From: Peptoclostridium litorale DSM 5388
Lineage (GTDB): Bacteria; Bacillota; Clostridia; Peptostreptococcales; Peptostreptococcaceae
DNA: 44,477 nucleotides
Assembly: GCF_900141635.1 (NCBI RefSeq)
Contig: NZ_FSRH01000006.1
Span: forward strand, 1 to 44,477
Direction: 5' to 3'
The position numbers and the translations under genes are program-made. The notes beneath the pieces are model-generated. The model made no database searches. It was not told the DNA's origin and worked only from the letters and a program-made list of their open reading frames with translations. Each line of letters begins with the position of its first letter. Position 1 is the stretch's first letter. Below, one piece after another: positions 1 through 8,285 of the stretch.

Positions 1-255
1 TTTAAAAGCAAGATTAAAAACGCAGGAATGATCCAAAGTATGTCACGTGTTGGCAAATGCATCGACAATGGTCCTATGGAAGGATTCTTTGGCATTCTAA
101 AGTCTGAAATGTTCTATGGGAAAATCTTTAAATCGCTTGATGATTTAGTTGATAAAATCAAGGAATACATAGTATTTTACAATGAAAGACGATTTCAAAA
201 AAGACTAAAGTGCTTAGCTCCGATAGAATATCGGAACAAAGCACTTATAGCATAA
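1..255 (+). CDS. IS3-family transposase OrfB, C-terminal part (5' truncated by window)
   Basis: This is the last 84 codons of an IS3-family (IS150-like) transposase. The frame is open from base 1, so the gene continues left of the window and the internal ATG at 28 is not the start. The segment around residues 20-30 matches the family block SMSRxGxCxDNxxMExFFxxLKSE, whose Glu is the third residue of the DDE catalytic triad. It is followed by the usual FYNERR and P-x-E-Y patterns near the C terminus. The protein would bind the IS ends and carry out strand transfer. The visible part is intact; activity cannot be judged without the rest. Confidence 0.85.
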   Translation, partial: FKSKIKNAGMIQSMSRVGKCIDNGPMEGFFGILKSEMFYGKIFKSLDDLVDKIKEYIVFYNERRFQKRLKCLAPIEYRNKALIA

Positions 256-297
256 ATTTTTATTTAATTATCTGTCTACTTGACAAGGGTCAGTTCA
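1..297 (+). mobile_element. 3' end of an IS3-family insertion sequence
   Basis: The left edge of the window cuts through an insertion sequence. It holds the end of a DDE transposase (to position 255) and a probable right terminal inverted repeat at about 270-297. Read inward from the right end, that repeat begins TGAACTGACCC, and IS3-family ends begin TG. The sequence after 297 is ordinary intergenic DNA. The left end, the first open reading frame and any target duplication lie outside the window, so the exact boundary is inferred. Confidence 0.7.
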
Positions 298-351
298 TTC
301 CGAGGTTCCCTTAAAAACTTCTATTATATCAACATTGTTTTAAACATGCCC

Positions 352-1164
352 TTATTTTTTAATACAATATAAAACTCCCGCTATCTTGTACATGAGTATT
401 CCTGCGGCTATGCCTGCGTTCAGCGATTCGGCATTGCCGTATATTGGAATCTTAACCTTTATGTCAGACCTTTCAATTATTGACTGGTCTATTCCATTTG
501 CCTCATTCCCTATGACAAGAGCTATTTTCTGCGGATACGATATCTCGTCATAATAGGAGTCAGTCTCGAGTATGCTCGATGCCACGGCAAACCCTTCTTC
601 CTTTAGAATGTCCAGCGCGCTTTCCGAATCGTCTGCGCTCAAAATAGGCATTGTGAATACAGAACCCATTGTAGACCTCAAGACCTTTGGATTGTATACG
701 TCCACGCAGCCCTTGAGAAGCACTACCGCCTCTACTCCCGCCGCATCAGCCGTTCTTATTATGGTTCCCATATTGCCAGGGTCTTGTATCCTGTCGAGTA
801 CAAGAACAAATCTCGTTCCCTTTCCTACCTGCTCTTTCAGATCAAGGCTCTTCATATGGGCTACTGCTATTATGCCCTGTGAATTTTGGGTATCCGATAT
901 TTCATCAAATAGCTTCTGGTCAAGCCTATACACCTTGGTTCCCTGGTTTTCAAGCTCACTTAGCACAGATTCGCAGAATTCGTTTTTTTCAAAGCTTTCT
1001 GAAAAGACGGCCATGTGGAGCTTTTCACCAGTCTCTATCGCCTGCTTTATTATCCTGTATCCTTCAACCATGTATTTCTCTTCGCGCATTCTGTTTTTCT
1101 TTTTCAAAAGGGATTTAAGATACTTGAACTTCTCATTGTCCCTGCTTTTTATGTCCATATACAT
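352..1164 (-). CDS. TrmH/SpoU-family RNA 2'-O-methyltransferase
   Basis: The protein is 270 aa, with an N-terminal RNA substrate-binding domain (about residues 1-95, with the VEGYRIIKQAI signature) and a C-terminal SPOUT methyltransferase domain. SPOUT motifs are visible: LDRIQDPGNMGTIIRTADAAG (motif 1), ALVIGNEANGI (motif 2) and IPIYGNAESLNAGIAAGIL (motif 3, which builds the knotted SAM site). It probably methylates a ribose in rRNA or tRNA; the exact target cannot be read from sequence. I place the start at 1164, seven bases after the stop of the upstream ktrA-like gene with an AAAGGG Shine-Dalgarno. A start at 1185 would overlap that gene. It is probably cotranscribed with the potassium genes. 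Confidence 0.9.
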   Translation of the reverse strand: MYMDIKSRDNEKFKYLKSLLKKKNRMREEKYMVEGYRIIKQAIETGEKLHMAVFSESFEKNEFCESVLSELENQGTKVYRLDQKLFDEISDTQNSQGIIAVAHMKSLDLKEQVGKGTRFVLVLDRIQDPGNMGTIIRTADAAGVEAVVLLKGCVDVYNPKVLRSTMGSVFTMPILSADDSESALDILKEEGFAVASSILETDSYYDEISYPQKIALVIGNEANGIDQSIIERSDIKVKIPIYGNAESLNAGIAAGILMYKIAGVLYCIKK

Positions 1165-1168
1165 GATA

Positions 1169-1822
1169 TTAACCCTTTTCTTCAATCTTATTGATGACGT
1201 CGTTCTTGCCTATCACCACGAGTATGTCATTCTTTTCAAGCACCTTGTCTGCAGAAGGTGATATGTTGATTCCCTGAGGATATTTTATAGCCATTACGTT
1301 TATTCCAAATGCCGCCCTAAGGTCAAGGTCCTTTATGGACTTGCCCACCCAGTTTTTAGGAGCTACTATCTCGACTATTGAATAGTCCGGCGAGAGTTCT
1401 ATATATTCAAGCACGTTTTGTGATACCAGGTTGTGGGCGACCCTAACGCCCATATCCCTTTCAGGGAATACGACCTTGTCCGCTCCTATCTTGTAAAGCA
1501 CTTTCGCCTGAAGCTCGTTTTGGGCCTTGCAAAGCACATATTTGACTCCAAGCTCCTTCGCCATAAGCGTAGTCATTATTGACGATTGTATGTCCGACCC
1601 TATGCTTATTACAGCAGTATCAAAATTTCTTATCCCAAGTGATTTCAGAGTCTTTTCATCAGTAGCGTCAGCCTGGACAGCATACGTCACAAAATCCGAA
1701 ATGCTTTGAACCCTCTCCTCGCTCTTGTCTACAGCCATGACCTCGTGCCCAAGTGCATAAAGGGTTTTTGCAAGGGATGTTCCAAATCTTCCACAGCCTA
1801 TCACAGCAAATTGCCTCTTCAT
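1169..1822 (-). CDS. ktrA: KtrA/TrkA-family potassium uptake regulatory subunit
   Basis: This 217 aa cytoplasmic RCK protein gates the membrane potassium channel subunit encoded just upstream. The N-terminal RCK domain has the Rossmann nucleotide loop GCGRFG (about residues 9-14) and an acidic residue after strand 2 (AVDKSEE). The TrkA_C domain covers about residues 135-217. Length matches KtrA/KtrC (about 220 aa) rather than the double-length TrkA. It lies 16 nt after the ktrB-like gene, so the two form a transporter operon. Ligands in this family are ATP/ADP and, in some members, cyclic di-AMP at the C-terminal domain; which applies here is not visible. Confidence 0.9.
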   Translation of the reverse strand: MKRQFAVIGCGRFGTSLAKTLYALGHEVMAVDKSEERVQSISDFVTYAVQADATDEKTLKSLGIRNFDTAVISIGSDIQSSIMTTLMAKELGVKYVLCKAQNELQAKVLYKIGADKVVFPERDMGVRVAHNLVSQNVLEYIELSPDYSIVEIVAPKNWVGKSIKDLDLRAAFGINVMAIKYPQGINISPSADKVLEKNDILVVIGKNDVINKIEEKG

Positions 1823-1838
1823 AAAGCAATGCTCCTTT

Positions 1839-3185
1839 CTATCCTACAATAACTCTTCCTTCAGGATATTTAGTAAGTGTCTTCTTTTCCCTTCCCGCAA
1901 GCGCAAGAAGCACTGTAAGGGCACCAACTCTTCCCGAAAACATAAGTATTGAAATGAGTATTTTCCCAGTCATGGAAAGGCTGGATGTCATTCCAAGGCT
2001 AAGGCCGACCGTTCCAAATGCAGATACAGTTTCAAAGAATATCTTTAAAAATTCGAAGCTTTCCGTAAGCGTAAGCGCCATGGTCATGAATATCACAAGA
2101 GATATTCCAATTCCCACTACGGCAAGAGCCTTGTTTACCACTGAATACGATATCCTTCTTTTGAAAGCCTCCACGTGTTCTTTTCCTTTGACAAGTGTAA
2201 GCACAGTAAGTATAAGCACTGCCAGAGTGGATGTCTTTATTCCTCCCGCCGTGGATCCTGGCGAGCCTCCTATGAACATGAATACTATTGTCAAAAATTT
2301 AGAACTGTCTCTCATGGAGTCCATGTCTATAGTATTAAAACCCGCTGTCCTCGGAGTCACCGACTGGAAAAGGGCTCCAAGCACTTTTCCCTTTATCGAA
2401 AGAGTTCCAAGAGTGGCAGGATTGTTGAATTCAAGTGCAAAAAACAATGCAAATCCCGTGACTATAAGACCGGTTGTCATAGAAATCACCATTTTCGAAT
2501 GAAGTGAAAGCCTTTTTATACTTCCTTTTTTGAGTATGTCTATTATTACTGTAAAACCTATTCCACCAAGTATTATGAGCCCCATTACTGTGAAATTGAC
2601 TATTATATTGTCAACATAAGGGGTGAGCGATCTTCCATTTCCCACTATGTCAAAACCTGCATTACAAAATGCTGAAACCGAATGGAACACCCCATATGCC
2701 ACGCCCTTTACAAAACCCTTTTCAGGTATGAATACAATTGAAAGGAGGATTGCTCCTATGGCCTCTATAAGAAATGTTCCTATAAGTATGTGCCTTGTAA
2801 GTCTTACAAGCCCCGAAAGGTCGTTTTGATTGAGGGCCTCTTGTATTATCATTCTCTCTCTAAGTGATATCCTCTTTCCAATAAGCATAGAAAACATTGT
2901 CGCCATGGACATGAATCCTACTCCGCCTATTTGAATCAGACAAAGTATCACTATCTTGCCAAAATCAGTCCAGTATGTACCCGTATCAACAACCACAAGC
3001 CCCGTAACACATACGGCAGATGTGGACGTAAAAAGTGCATTTATAAAACCTACGCTCTGCCCGTCTTTGCTTGCAGCTGGCAGGTTCAAAAGCAATGCAC
3101 CTATTAGTATCGTAACCGCAAAGCCTACAACTATTATCTGGGCGGGAGAAAGCGATCTTTCCTTTTTTTCTCTACTTCTTATCAT
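1839..3185 (-). CDS. ktrB: KtrB/TrkH-family potassium transporter, membrane subunit
   Basis: This 448 aa polytopic membrane protein forms the ion-conducting pore of a Ktr-type K+ uptake system. The four pore-loop repeats of the SKT superfamily are recognisable: TSAVCVTGL, SAFCNAGF, TPRTAGF and SAFGTVGLS, each with the filter glycine. It starts with a basic cytosolic tail (IRSREKKERS), followed by many hydrophobic segments. The length fits KtrB (about 440-460 aa). It is followed by the ktrA-like gene, so the complete two-subunit system is present. The coupling ion (Na+ in KtrAB) is family knowledge, not seen here. Confidence 0.92.
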   Translation of the reverse strand: MIRSREKKERSLSPAQIIVVGFAVTILIGALLLNLPAASKDGQSVGFINALFTSTSAVCVTGLVVVDTGTYWTDFGKIVILCLIQIGGVGFMSMATMFSMLIGKRISLRERMIIQEALNQNDLSGLVRLTRHILIGTFLIEAIGAILLSIVFIPEKGFVKGVAYGVFHSVSAFCNAGFDIVGNGRSLTPYVDNIIVNFTVMGLIILGGIGFTVIIDILKKGSIKRLSLHSKMVISMTTGLIVTGFALFFALEFNNPATLGTLSIKGKVLGALFQSVTPRTAGFNTIDMDSMRDSSKFLTIVFMFIGGSPGSTAGGIKTSTLAVLILTVLTLVKGKEHVEAFKRRISYSVVNKALAVVGIGISLVIFMTMALTLTESFEFLKIFFETVSAFGTVGLSLGMTSSLSMTGKILISILMFSGRVGALTVLLALAGREKKTLTKYPEGRVIVG

Positions 3186-3308
3186 AAATTACACCTCTTT
3201 TAGAAGAGACTTAAACGCCATGAAATATATTTATAAAGTACGCATAATATTCCAGTTACGTTTAAGAATCACAGACGTCTCCCATTTCAAATTTCATTCT
3301 AAACAAAA

Positions 3309-3332
3309 GGCAAGTCTCAAAAGAGACTTGCC
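3309..3332 (-). terminator. Intrinsic terminator after rplT
   Basis: A perfect 10-bp inverted repeat (GGCAAGTCTC / GAGACTTGCC) with a 4-nt loop is followed on the minus strand by TTTTGTTT. It lies 25 nt after the rplT stop, so it ends the infC-rpmI-rplT transcript. Confidence 0.9.
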
Positions 3333-3357
3333 CATTTATTTAAATTTTAGATGAAAA

Positions 3358-3717
3358 TTAAGCGCCAAGCTTTTGCTTAGCAACATCTACAAGCTGCTTG
3401 AATCCTTCTGGATCATGTATAGCCATTTCTGAAAGCATTTTTCTGTTTATGTTTATGTCCGCAAGCTTAAGTCCGCTTATGAATTTAGAATAAGAAAGTC
3501 CGTGCATTCTAGTTCCAGCGTTTATTCTTGTTATCCAAAGCTTTCTGAAATCTCTCTTCTTAAGCTTTCTACCAACGTATGCGTTTCTAAGCGCCTTCAT
3601 AACGAATTGGTTTGCTGGTCTGAAAAGTTTGCTTCTAGCTCCCTTGAAACCTTTCGCAAGCTTTAGTACTTTTTTATGTCTTCTACGAGCGGTAACGCCC
3701 TTTTTTACTCTTGCCAT
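3358..3717 (-). CDS. rplT: 50S ribosomal protein L20
   Basis: The 119 aa basic protein is a full-length bacterial L20 (start [19 protein letters not shown]; usual length 117-120). It binds 23S rRNA early in 50S assembly. In many Firmicutes and in E. coli it also represses its own operon through an RNA mimic upstream. It is the last gene of infC-rpmI-rplT, 30 nt after rpmI, with a terminator directly downstream. Confidence 0.98.
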   Translation of the reverse strand: MARVKKGVTARRRHKKVLKLAKGFKGARSKLFRPANQFVMKALRNAYVGRKLKKRDFRKLWITRINAGTRMHGLSYSKFISGLKLADININRKMLSEMAIHDPEGFKQLVDVAKQKLGA

Positions 3718-3747
3718 TTCTTTTTCACTCCTTATCTGAACCTAATA

Positions 3748-3945
3748 TTATAGGTATGGTAATAATGTAGCTATTCTCTTCATGTCGCCGTCGCTAACTA
3801 CAGTTGCCTGTCTAAGGTTTCTCTTAGTCTTAGCTGACTTCTTAGTAAGTATATGTCTTCTGAACGCTTTGCTTCTCTTAAGTTTTCCACTTCCTGTTTT
3901 CTTGAATCTCTTAGCTGCTCCTCTATGAGTTTTCATCTTTGGCAT
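3748..3945 (-). CDS. rpmI: 50S ribosomal protein L35
   Basis: The 65 aa, very basic protein matches L35 over its whole length ([20 protein letters not shown] start, usual length 64-66). It is a component of the large ribosomal subunit. It sits between infC and rplT in the classic order, 25 nt after the infC stop, with a GGAGG-type ribosome-binding site. Confidence 0.98.
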   Translation of the reverse strand: MPKMKTHRGAAKRFKKTGSGKLKRSKAFRRHILTKKSAKTKRNLRQATVVSDGDMKRIATLLPYL

Positions 3946-3970
3946 GCTAGTTTCCTCCTCTCAATATATC

Positions 3971-4480
3971 TTACTTCTCTACTGGTTCAAGCATTACAAC
4001 CAGGCTATTACCTTCAAATTTCGGCCTAGCCTCTGGCTTGCCAAAATCAGATAGCTTTGCTATGAAGTTGTTTATAACTTCAAAACCTATTTCCTTATGT
4101 CCAAGTTCTCTTCCTCTAAATCTTACAACAACCTTTACCTTGTCTCCCTTTTCAAGGAACTTCGAAGCCATCTTCGATTTAGTCATAAGGTCATTTTCTT
4201 CTATTCTCGGTCTGAGTCTTATCTCTTTTACAGTTATTATCTTCTGCTTTTTCTTGGACTCTTTTTCCTTCTTAGAGATTTCATACTTGTATTTTCCATA
4301 GTCTAAAAATTTACATACGGGCGGTTTTGCTTCAGGAGCAACTTTTACAAGATCCAGTTCCTTTTCTCTTGCCATTTGCAGCGCCTCTTTAAGCGGCACT
4401 ATTCCAAGCTGTTCCCCTGTATCAGATACGAGTCTTACTTCTCTGTCCCTTATCTGCTCATTAATTTGTAATTCTTTAAT
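3971..4480 (-). CDS. infC: Translation initiation factor IF-3
   Basis: IF-3 binds the 30S subunit, keeps it from joining 50S too early and proofreads start-codon choice. The N-terminal domain (INEQIRDREVRLVSDTGEQLG) and C-terminal domain (KIITVKEIRLRPRIEENDL and VKVVVRFRGRE) are both complete. No ATG lies at the right place. A GTG at 4489 overlaps the Shine-Dalgarno GGAGGTG, so it cannot be used easily. The ATT at 4480 lies 8 nt after GGAGG and gives 169 aa starting (M)KELQINEQIRD; ATC at 4483 is the alternative. AUU-type starts are the known self-regulation device of infC, because IF-3 discriminates against them. Confidence 0.95.
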   Translation of the reverse strand: MKELQINEQIRDREVRLVSDTGEQLGIVPLKEALQMAREKELDLVKVAPEAKPPVCKFLDYGKYKYEISKKEKESKKKQKIITVKEIRLRPRIEENDLMTKSKMASKFLEKGDKVKVVVRFRGRELGHKEIGFEVINNFIAKLSDFGKPEARPKFEGNSLVVMLEPVEK

Positions 4481-4499
4481 GATTAACACCTCCGTTTTT

Positions 4500-4692
4500 T
4501 TAGCAATCCGAATTAGCTACAACAAATATATAACATAAAAAGCGGATGGCAACAACCATCCGCTAATAAAATACACAGCAATCCAAACGCGCCGACACAA
4601 ACCGGCATGTAAGTAAATCTATACTGTATTAACCCGTACAATACGCTCGCTGGGGTGAGAAGCGGACAGCTTCTTCTTCGTTTTTCAACACT
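4500..4692 (-). promoter_or_regulatory. L20-type autoregulatory leader of infC-rpmI-rplT with attenuator
   Basis: About 190 nt of untranslated RNA separate the promoter (4699-4727) from infC. Just before infC is a strong intrinsic terminator: stem AGCGGATGG / CCATCCGCT at 4541-4564, followed on the minus strand by TTTTTATG. A terminator here, ahead of genes that must be expressed, implies attenuation. In Bacillus subtilis this operon is controlled by L20 binding such a leader. The L20-binding fold itself was not modelled. Confidence 0.75.
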
Positions 4693-4698
4693 CAATAA

Positions 4699-4727
4699 AG
4701 TATATCATCCAAAAATATAATTGTCAA
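4699..4727 (-). promoter_or_regulatory. Sigma-A-type promoter of infC operon
   Basis: TTGACA (4722-4727) and TATACT (4699-4704) are separated by 17 nt on the minus strand, just after the thrS stop. Transcription would start near 4692 and produce the L20 leader. Confidence 0.8.
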
Positions 4728-4735
4728 TGACATTT

Positions 4736-6655
4736 TTAGATATTCATTGTTCTATTTTTTTCTTCTTCTCTTATTACACTTATAAAGTCCTCCATGGCCA
4801 TTGATCCAAGTTCTCCCTTGTCTCTTGAACGAACTGAAATATTGCCAGCTTCAACCTCTTTTTCCCCTATTATAAGCATGTATGGAACCTTCTCAAGCTG
4901 GGCTTCTCTTATCTTGTATCCTATCTTTTCAGCCCTGTTGTCAAGTTCTACTCTCATTCCCATGTTGAACAGCTTGTCCTTGACATCTTTTGCATAGCCC
5001 ATGAACTTGTCCGATATAGGAAGTACCTTAACCTGGACAGGCGCTATCCAAGTAGGGAATTTGCCTGCGAAATGCTCTATAAGTATTCCTATGAATCTCT
5101 CTATACTTCCAAATGCAACCCTGTGTATCATTATAGGTCTGTGCTTTTCTCCGTCCTTTCCTATATAAGTAAGGTCGAATCTTTGAGGAAGCTGCATGTC
5201 AAGTTGTATAGTACCGCACTGCCAAGTTCTTCCTATGCAGTCCTGAAGGTGGAAGTCTATCTTAGGTCCGTAGAAAGCTCCGTCTCCAGCGTTTAGCTTG
5301 TACTCAAGTCCCATTTCCTCAAGTGCTTCTCTAAGGCCGTTTTCAGCCATTTCCCACTCTTCGTCAGATCCCATTGAGTCTTCAGGTCTTGTAGAAAGCT
5401 CCACGTGGTACTTGAATCCAAATGTCTTGTATATTTCATCTATAAGAGTTGCAACGCCTTTTATTTCGTCCTTTATCTGCTCCGGAAGCATGAATATGTG
5501 GGCGTCGTCCTGAGTGAAGGCCCTAACCCTCATAAGTCCGTGAAGCGCTCCTGAAAGCTCGTGTCTGTGAACCCTTCCTATTTCTCCGACTCTTATAGGG
5601 AAGTCTCTGTACGAGTGCATTTTAGACTTGTACTCAAGCATTCCGCCAGGACAGTTCATAGGCTTTATAGCATAGTCCTCATTGTCTATTTCAAGAGTGT
5701 ACATGTTCTCCTTGTAGTGGTACCAGTGGCCCGAAGTCTCCCAAAGCTCCTTGTTTAGTATCATAGGAGTTTCAATTTCAACATATCCCCATCTTCTGTG
5801 AACCTCTCTCCAGTACTGAAGAAGCTTGTTTTTAAGCTCTGTTCCTCTTGGAAGGAAGAACGGGAATCCCGGTCCCATGTCAGACATCATGAAAAGCCCA
5901 AGCTCTTTTCCAAGCTTTCTGTGGTCTCTCTTTTTAGCCTCTTCAAGCATGTTAAGATATTCGTCAAGGTCTTTTTTCTTTTCAAATGAAGTTCCATATA
6001 TCCTTTGAAGCATTTTGTTCTTCTCGTCACCTCTCCAGTAAGCTCCTGCAAGGCTTAAAAGTTTGAACGCTTTCACCTTTTTCGTCGATTCTAGGTGAGG
6101 TCCCTTGCAAAGGTCTACAAAATCGCCCTGCTTGTAGAAAGATATTATAGAGTCTTCAGGAAGATCTTCTATAAGCTCCACCTTGTAGTCCTCTCCAATT
6201 TTCTTCATAAGCTCTATAGCTTCATTTCTCGGAAGCTCAAATCTCTCTATAGCATGGTCTTCCTTTGTTATCTTCTTCATTTCAGCTTCTATCTTTTCAA
6301 GATCTTCAGGAGTTATCTTCTCTTCAAGGTCTACATCGTAATAAAAGCCGCTCTCTATAGCCGGTCCTATCGCAAGCTTCGCATCTGGGTAAACCCTTTT
6401 TATAGCCTGTGCAAGTATGTGGGCGCTTGTGTGCCTGAATACGTCTTTTCCCTCTTCATCGCTGAATCTCAGGAAATTAACCTGCGCATCCTTTTCAAGC
6501 TTGTATCCAAGTCCGACTTTATCTCCATCGACTTCTCCTGCCACTACGCTTCTTGCAAATCCATCACTTATTGATTTTGCAACGTCCAGAAGCACTACTC
6601 CGCTTTCAAACTCCTTTACAGAGCCGTCTTTTAAAGTTATCTTTATGCTGCTCAT
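4736..6655 (-). CDS. thrS: Threonyl-tRNA synthetase
   Basis: The 639 aa enzyme charges tRNA-Thr. The order is TGS domain (1-62), SAD editing domain with the HTSAHIL and CKGPHL metal-site motifs (about 65-225), class II catalytic core (motif 2 GRVHRHELSGALHGLMRVRAF-type, zinc ligands in MNCPGG, a His, and HRVAFGSIERF motif 3), then the anticodon-binding domain (about 535-639). I use the ATG at 6655, which follows GGGGAGGA. A longer frame to 6796 runs back through the T-box leader and is not coding. Expression is controlled by the T-box. Confidence 0.97.
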   Translation of the reverse strand: MSSIKITLKDGSVKEFESGVVLLDVAKSISDGFARSVVAGEVDGDKVGLGYKLEKDAQVNFLRFSDEEGKDVFRHTSAHILAQAIKRVYPDAKLAIGPAIESGFYYDVDLEEKITPEDLEKIEAEMKKITKEDHAIERFELPRNEAIELMKKIGEDYKVELIEDLPEDSIISFYKQGDFVDLCKGPHLESTKKVKAFKLLSLAGAYWRGDEKNKMLQRIYGTSFEKKKDLDEYLNMLEEAKKRDHRKLGKELGLFMMSDMGPGFPFFLPRGTELKNKLLQYWREVHRRWGYVEIETPMILNKELWETSGHWYHYKENMYTLEIDNEDYAIKPMNCPGGMLEYKSKMHSYRDFPIRVGEIGRVHRHELSGALHGLMRVRAFTQDDAHIFMLPEQIKDEIKGVATLIDEIYKTFGFKYHVELSTRPEDSMGSDEEWEMAENGLREALEEMGLEYKLNAGDGAFYGPKIDFHLQDCIGRTWQCGTIQLDMQLPQRFDLTYIGKDGEKHRPIMIHRVAFGSIERFIGILIEHFAGKFPTWIAPVQVKVLPISDKFMGYAKDVKDKLFNMGMRVELDNRAEKIGYKIREAQLEKVPYMLIIGEKEVEAGNISVRSRDKGELGSMAMEDFISVIREEEKNRTMNI

Positions 6656-6708
6656 TATATATTCCTCCCCTAATTGGTTTTTCAACAGTTCAAATGCATA
6701 TTTGCAAT

Positions 6709-6985
6709 AAAAAAACTCCCATCCTAAAAAATAGGACGAGAGCTTGAAATCGCGGTTCCACCTAAATTGATCGCCGCAAACAAGCAGCAGATCCACTCAA
6801 AAAGCCGTTAACGCCGGCAAAACGCAGACCATTTCACATAAGCTACTGAGGCCCTTGCTCCAAGGTAGTTTTCAACTGTCCATGCCTAAAAGCGCTTTCA
6901 GCCGATGGCGCTTTCTCTCTTCAAGCCGGGTCCAATCTACTCTTCCTCTTCTGTGCATTTGCAGTATACATTCTAATTTTGATTA
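6709..6985 (-). promoter_or_regulatory. T-box leader of thrS
   Basis: The leader carries the conserved 14-nt T-box core AGGTGGAACCGCG (6751-6763). This is followed by a terminator hairpin (stem CTCTCGTCCTA / TAGGATGGGAG, about 6709-6743) with a run of seven T. Upstream is a large stem I region starting with a GAAGAGGAAGAGTAGA segment typical of these leaders. A candidate threonine specifier, ACC or ACT, lies in the AACTACCTTGG segment near 6862-6872. Uncharged tRNA-Thr would stabilise the antiterminator and turn thrS on. Confidence 0.92.
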
Positions 6986-6990
6986 AAGTA

Positions 6991-7019
6991 AATATATACC
7001 TTAATAGAAAATTTGTCAA
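6991..7019 (-). promoter_or_regulatory. Promoter of the thrS T-box transcript
   Basis: TTGACA (7014-7019), 17 nt and TATATT (6991-6996) on the minus strand, directly upstream of the T-box leader. Confidence 0.8.
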
Positions 7020-7156
7020 TACTGTTTCTCTATTTTCTTGTAATCTGGGTATATTAATAGAATAGCATTATTTATATGCACAATACATATGGATAATCCT
7101 TAAATTAGGCAAACTCCACGCTTCGTTTTGAAATAAAAATACAAGGAGATCATACA

Positions 7157-7870
7157 ATGGATATGAATTTGTTTTTAAAAAAATACAATATAACAGATGA
7201 AACATTTCTCCAATGCGGCCTTTCATGGGAAGAGCTCATGTCGATATACAAGGATTATATATGCAAAATAAGCGAGCTTGAATACACTGCGGAATACCTG
7301 GCATCAATACTGAGAAAAGTCCCTAATATCCACTCCGTGAAATTCAGGGTTAAAGACCCCGAGCATCTCATAGAAAAAATAATAAGAAAAAAGATAAAAA
7401 GACCCCACATGTCAATAGATGCGTCCAACTACCCCAACCTCATGACGGACCTCATAGGAACACGTGTAATACATCTTTTCAAGGAGGACTGGGAAGCTAT
7501 AGACAAGTTCATAAGAAGCAGGTGGCACCTTGCCGAAAAACCTCAGGCAAACTTCAAAAAAGGCGATATGGGAGTTCCTTTTGAAAATTTCATATCGAAG
7601 GGTTTTGACATAAGATACCGTGAATTTGGATACAGGTCCATACACTATCTCGTAAAGATCGAAACCGGCGGCATACCGCTTATTGCCGAAATACAGCTTC
7701 GGACAATATTCGAGGAGGCCTGGAGCGAAATAGACCATCACATCAGGTACCCCTACAATACCGAAAATCCTATAATTTCAAACTATCTTAAAATACTCAA
7801 CCAGCTCTCGTCCACAGCCGACGATATGGCATCTTTCCTAAAGGTTTTTGAAAAAGACCTCAAAAAATAA
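7157..7870 (+). CDS. Small alarmone synthetase-like (RelA/SpoT nucleotidyltransferase domain) protein
   Basis: The 237 aa protein consists almost only of a RelA/SpoT (p)ppGpp synthetase domain, with no HD hydrolase, TGS or ACT domain. Visible synthetase signatures are VKFRVKDPEHLIEKI, the DLIGTRVIHLF strand, YREFGYRSIHYLV (G-loop with the substrate-binding Tyr) and the catalytic EIQLRTIFEEAWSEIDH. It would transfer pyrophosphate from ATP to GDP or GTP. It is larger than typical RelQ (about 210 aa) and the C-terminal helices may mediate oligomerisation. A good ribosome-binding site (AAGGAG) precedes the ATG. It is a single gene, divergent from thrS and convergent with the hesB-like gene. Conservation supports an active synthetase, but this is not proven. 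Confidence 0.88.
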   Translation: MDMNLFLKKYNITDETFLQCGLSWEELMSIYKDYICKISELEYTAEYLASILRKVPNIHSVKFRVKDPEHLIEKIIRKKIKRPHMSIDASNYPNLMTDLIGTRVIHLFKEDWEAIDKFIRSRWHLAEKPQANFKKGDMGVPFENFISKGFDIRYREFGYRSIHYLVKIETGGIPLIAEIQLRTIFEEAWSEIDHHIRYPYNTENPIISNYLKILNQLSSTADDMASFLKVFEKDLKK

Positions 7871-7873
7871 AAA

Positions 7874-7892
7874 ACCCGGCAAACCGCCGGGT
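7874..7892 (-). terminator. Intrinsic terminator between two convergent genes
   Basis: ACCCGGC / GCCGGGT with a 5-nt loop. On the minus strand it is followed by TTTTTTATTTTTTG, a strong terminator for the HesB-like gene. On the plus strand the T-run is poor, so it would end the alarmone synthetase transcript less well. Confidence 0.85.
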
Positions 7893-7927
7893 CATCAGTA
7901 TTTTATATCGATTTTTTAATGTTGAGT

Positions 7928-8254
7928 TTAGCCGCAGCTTCCTCCGCAAGAACTGCATCCCGATGCAGGTGCTACTTCAGGAGTTACACGGAATCCCTGT
8001 CCGAAAGTCTCAACTGCAAATCCTCCGTACTGCGCTACAAGGTCCTTGTCAACCACAAATGCAACCTTTCCAGAGTTGTCTACTTCATCATTTTCCTTTT
8101 GCTCATCCAGAGCAAGTCCAAATACTGGACCGCCTCAGCCCATTCCTGCAACATATATTCTTACGTTTTTAGGCTGGTCTGCATTTTGCTCCATAACCTC
8201 AGTTATGCTGCTTACAGCAGCTTCATCTATCGTTATCTTCAATATATTCACCAT
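7928..8254 (-). CDS. HesB/IscA-like selenoprotein (in-frame UGA = Sec40)
   Basis: Reading through one TGA (8135-8137) gives a complete 108 aa HesB/IscA-type protein. It begins MVNILKITIDEAAVSSITEV, has the block VRIYVAGMG-U-GGPVFGLALDE, and ends SGCSSCGGSCG. A-type carriers bind an Fe-S cluster or iron with one Cys in the central block and two near the C terminus. Sec40 sits where the central Cys is expected. HesB-like selenoproteins are a known clostridial and deltaproteobacterial family. Both sides of the TGA are family-like, so this is not a pseudogene. The start could instead be the TTG at 8242, which lies 5 nt after GGTGA and gives the more typical MKITIDEAA. It has its own promoter and terminator, so it is a single-gene unit. 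Confidence 0.9.
8099..8115 (-). other. Candidate bacterial SECIS hairpin of the HesB-like gene
   Basis: Starting 22 nt after the U of UGA, the mRNA can form a 6-bp stem TTGCTC / GAGCAA with the 5-nt loop TGGAT. Bacterial SECIS minihelices lie about 16-37 nt downstream and have G and U in the loop, as here. A second 5-bp hairpin (GTCCA / TGGAC, loop GTATT) lies closer to the UGA. Confidence 0.65.
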
Positions 8255-8285
8255 CCTTAATGACATGATATTTACTCTCATTACG

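Noticed and set aside
572-1261. Long plus-strand frame opposite the RNA methyltransferase and ktrA genes
   Set aside because: It overlaps two well-supported minus-strand genes and has no family features of its own.
6656-6796. N-terminal extension of threonyl-tRNA synthetase
   Set aside because: The extension reads through the T-box core and its terminator; the ATG at 6655 has a strong ribosome-binding site and gives the normal protein length.
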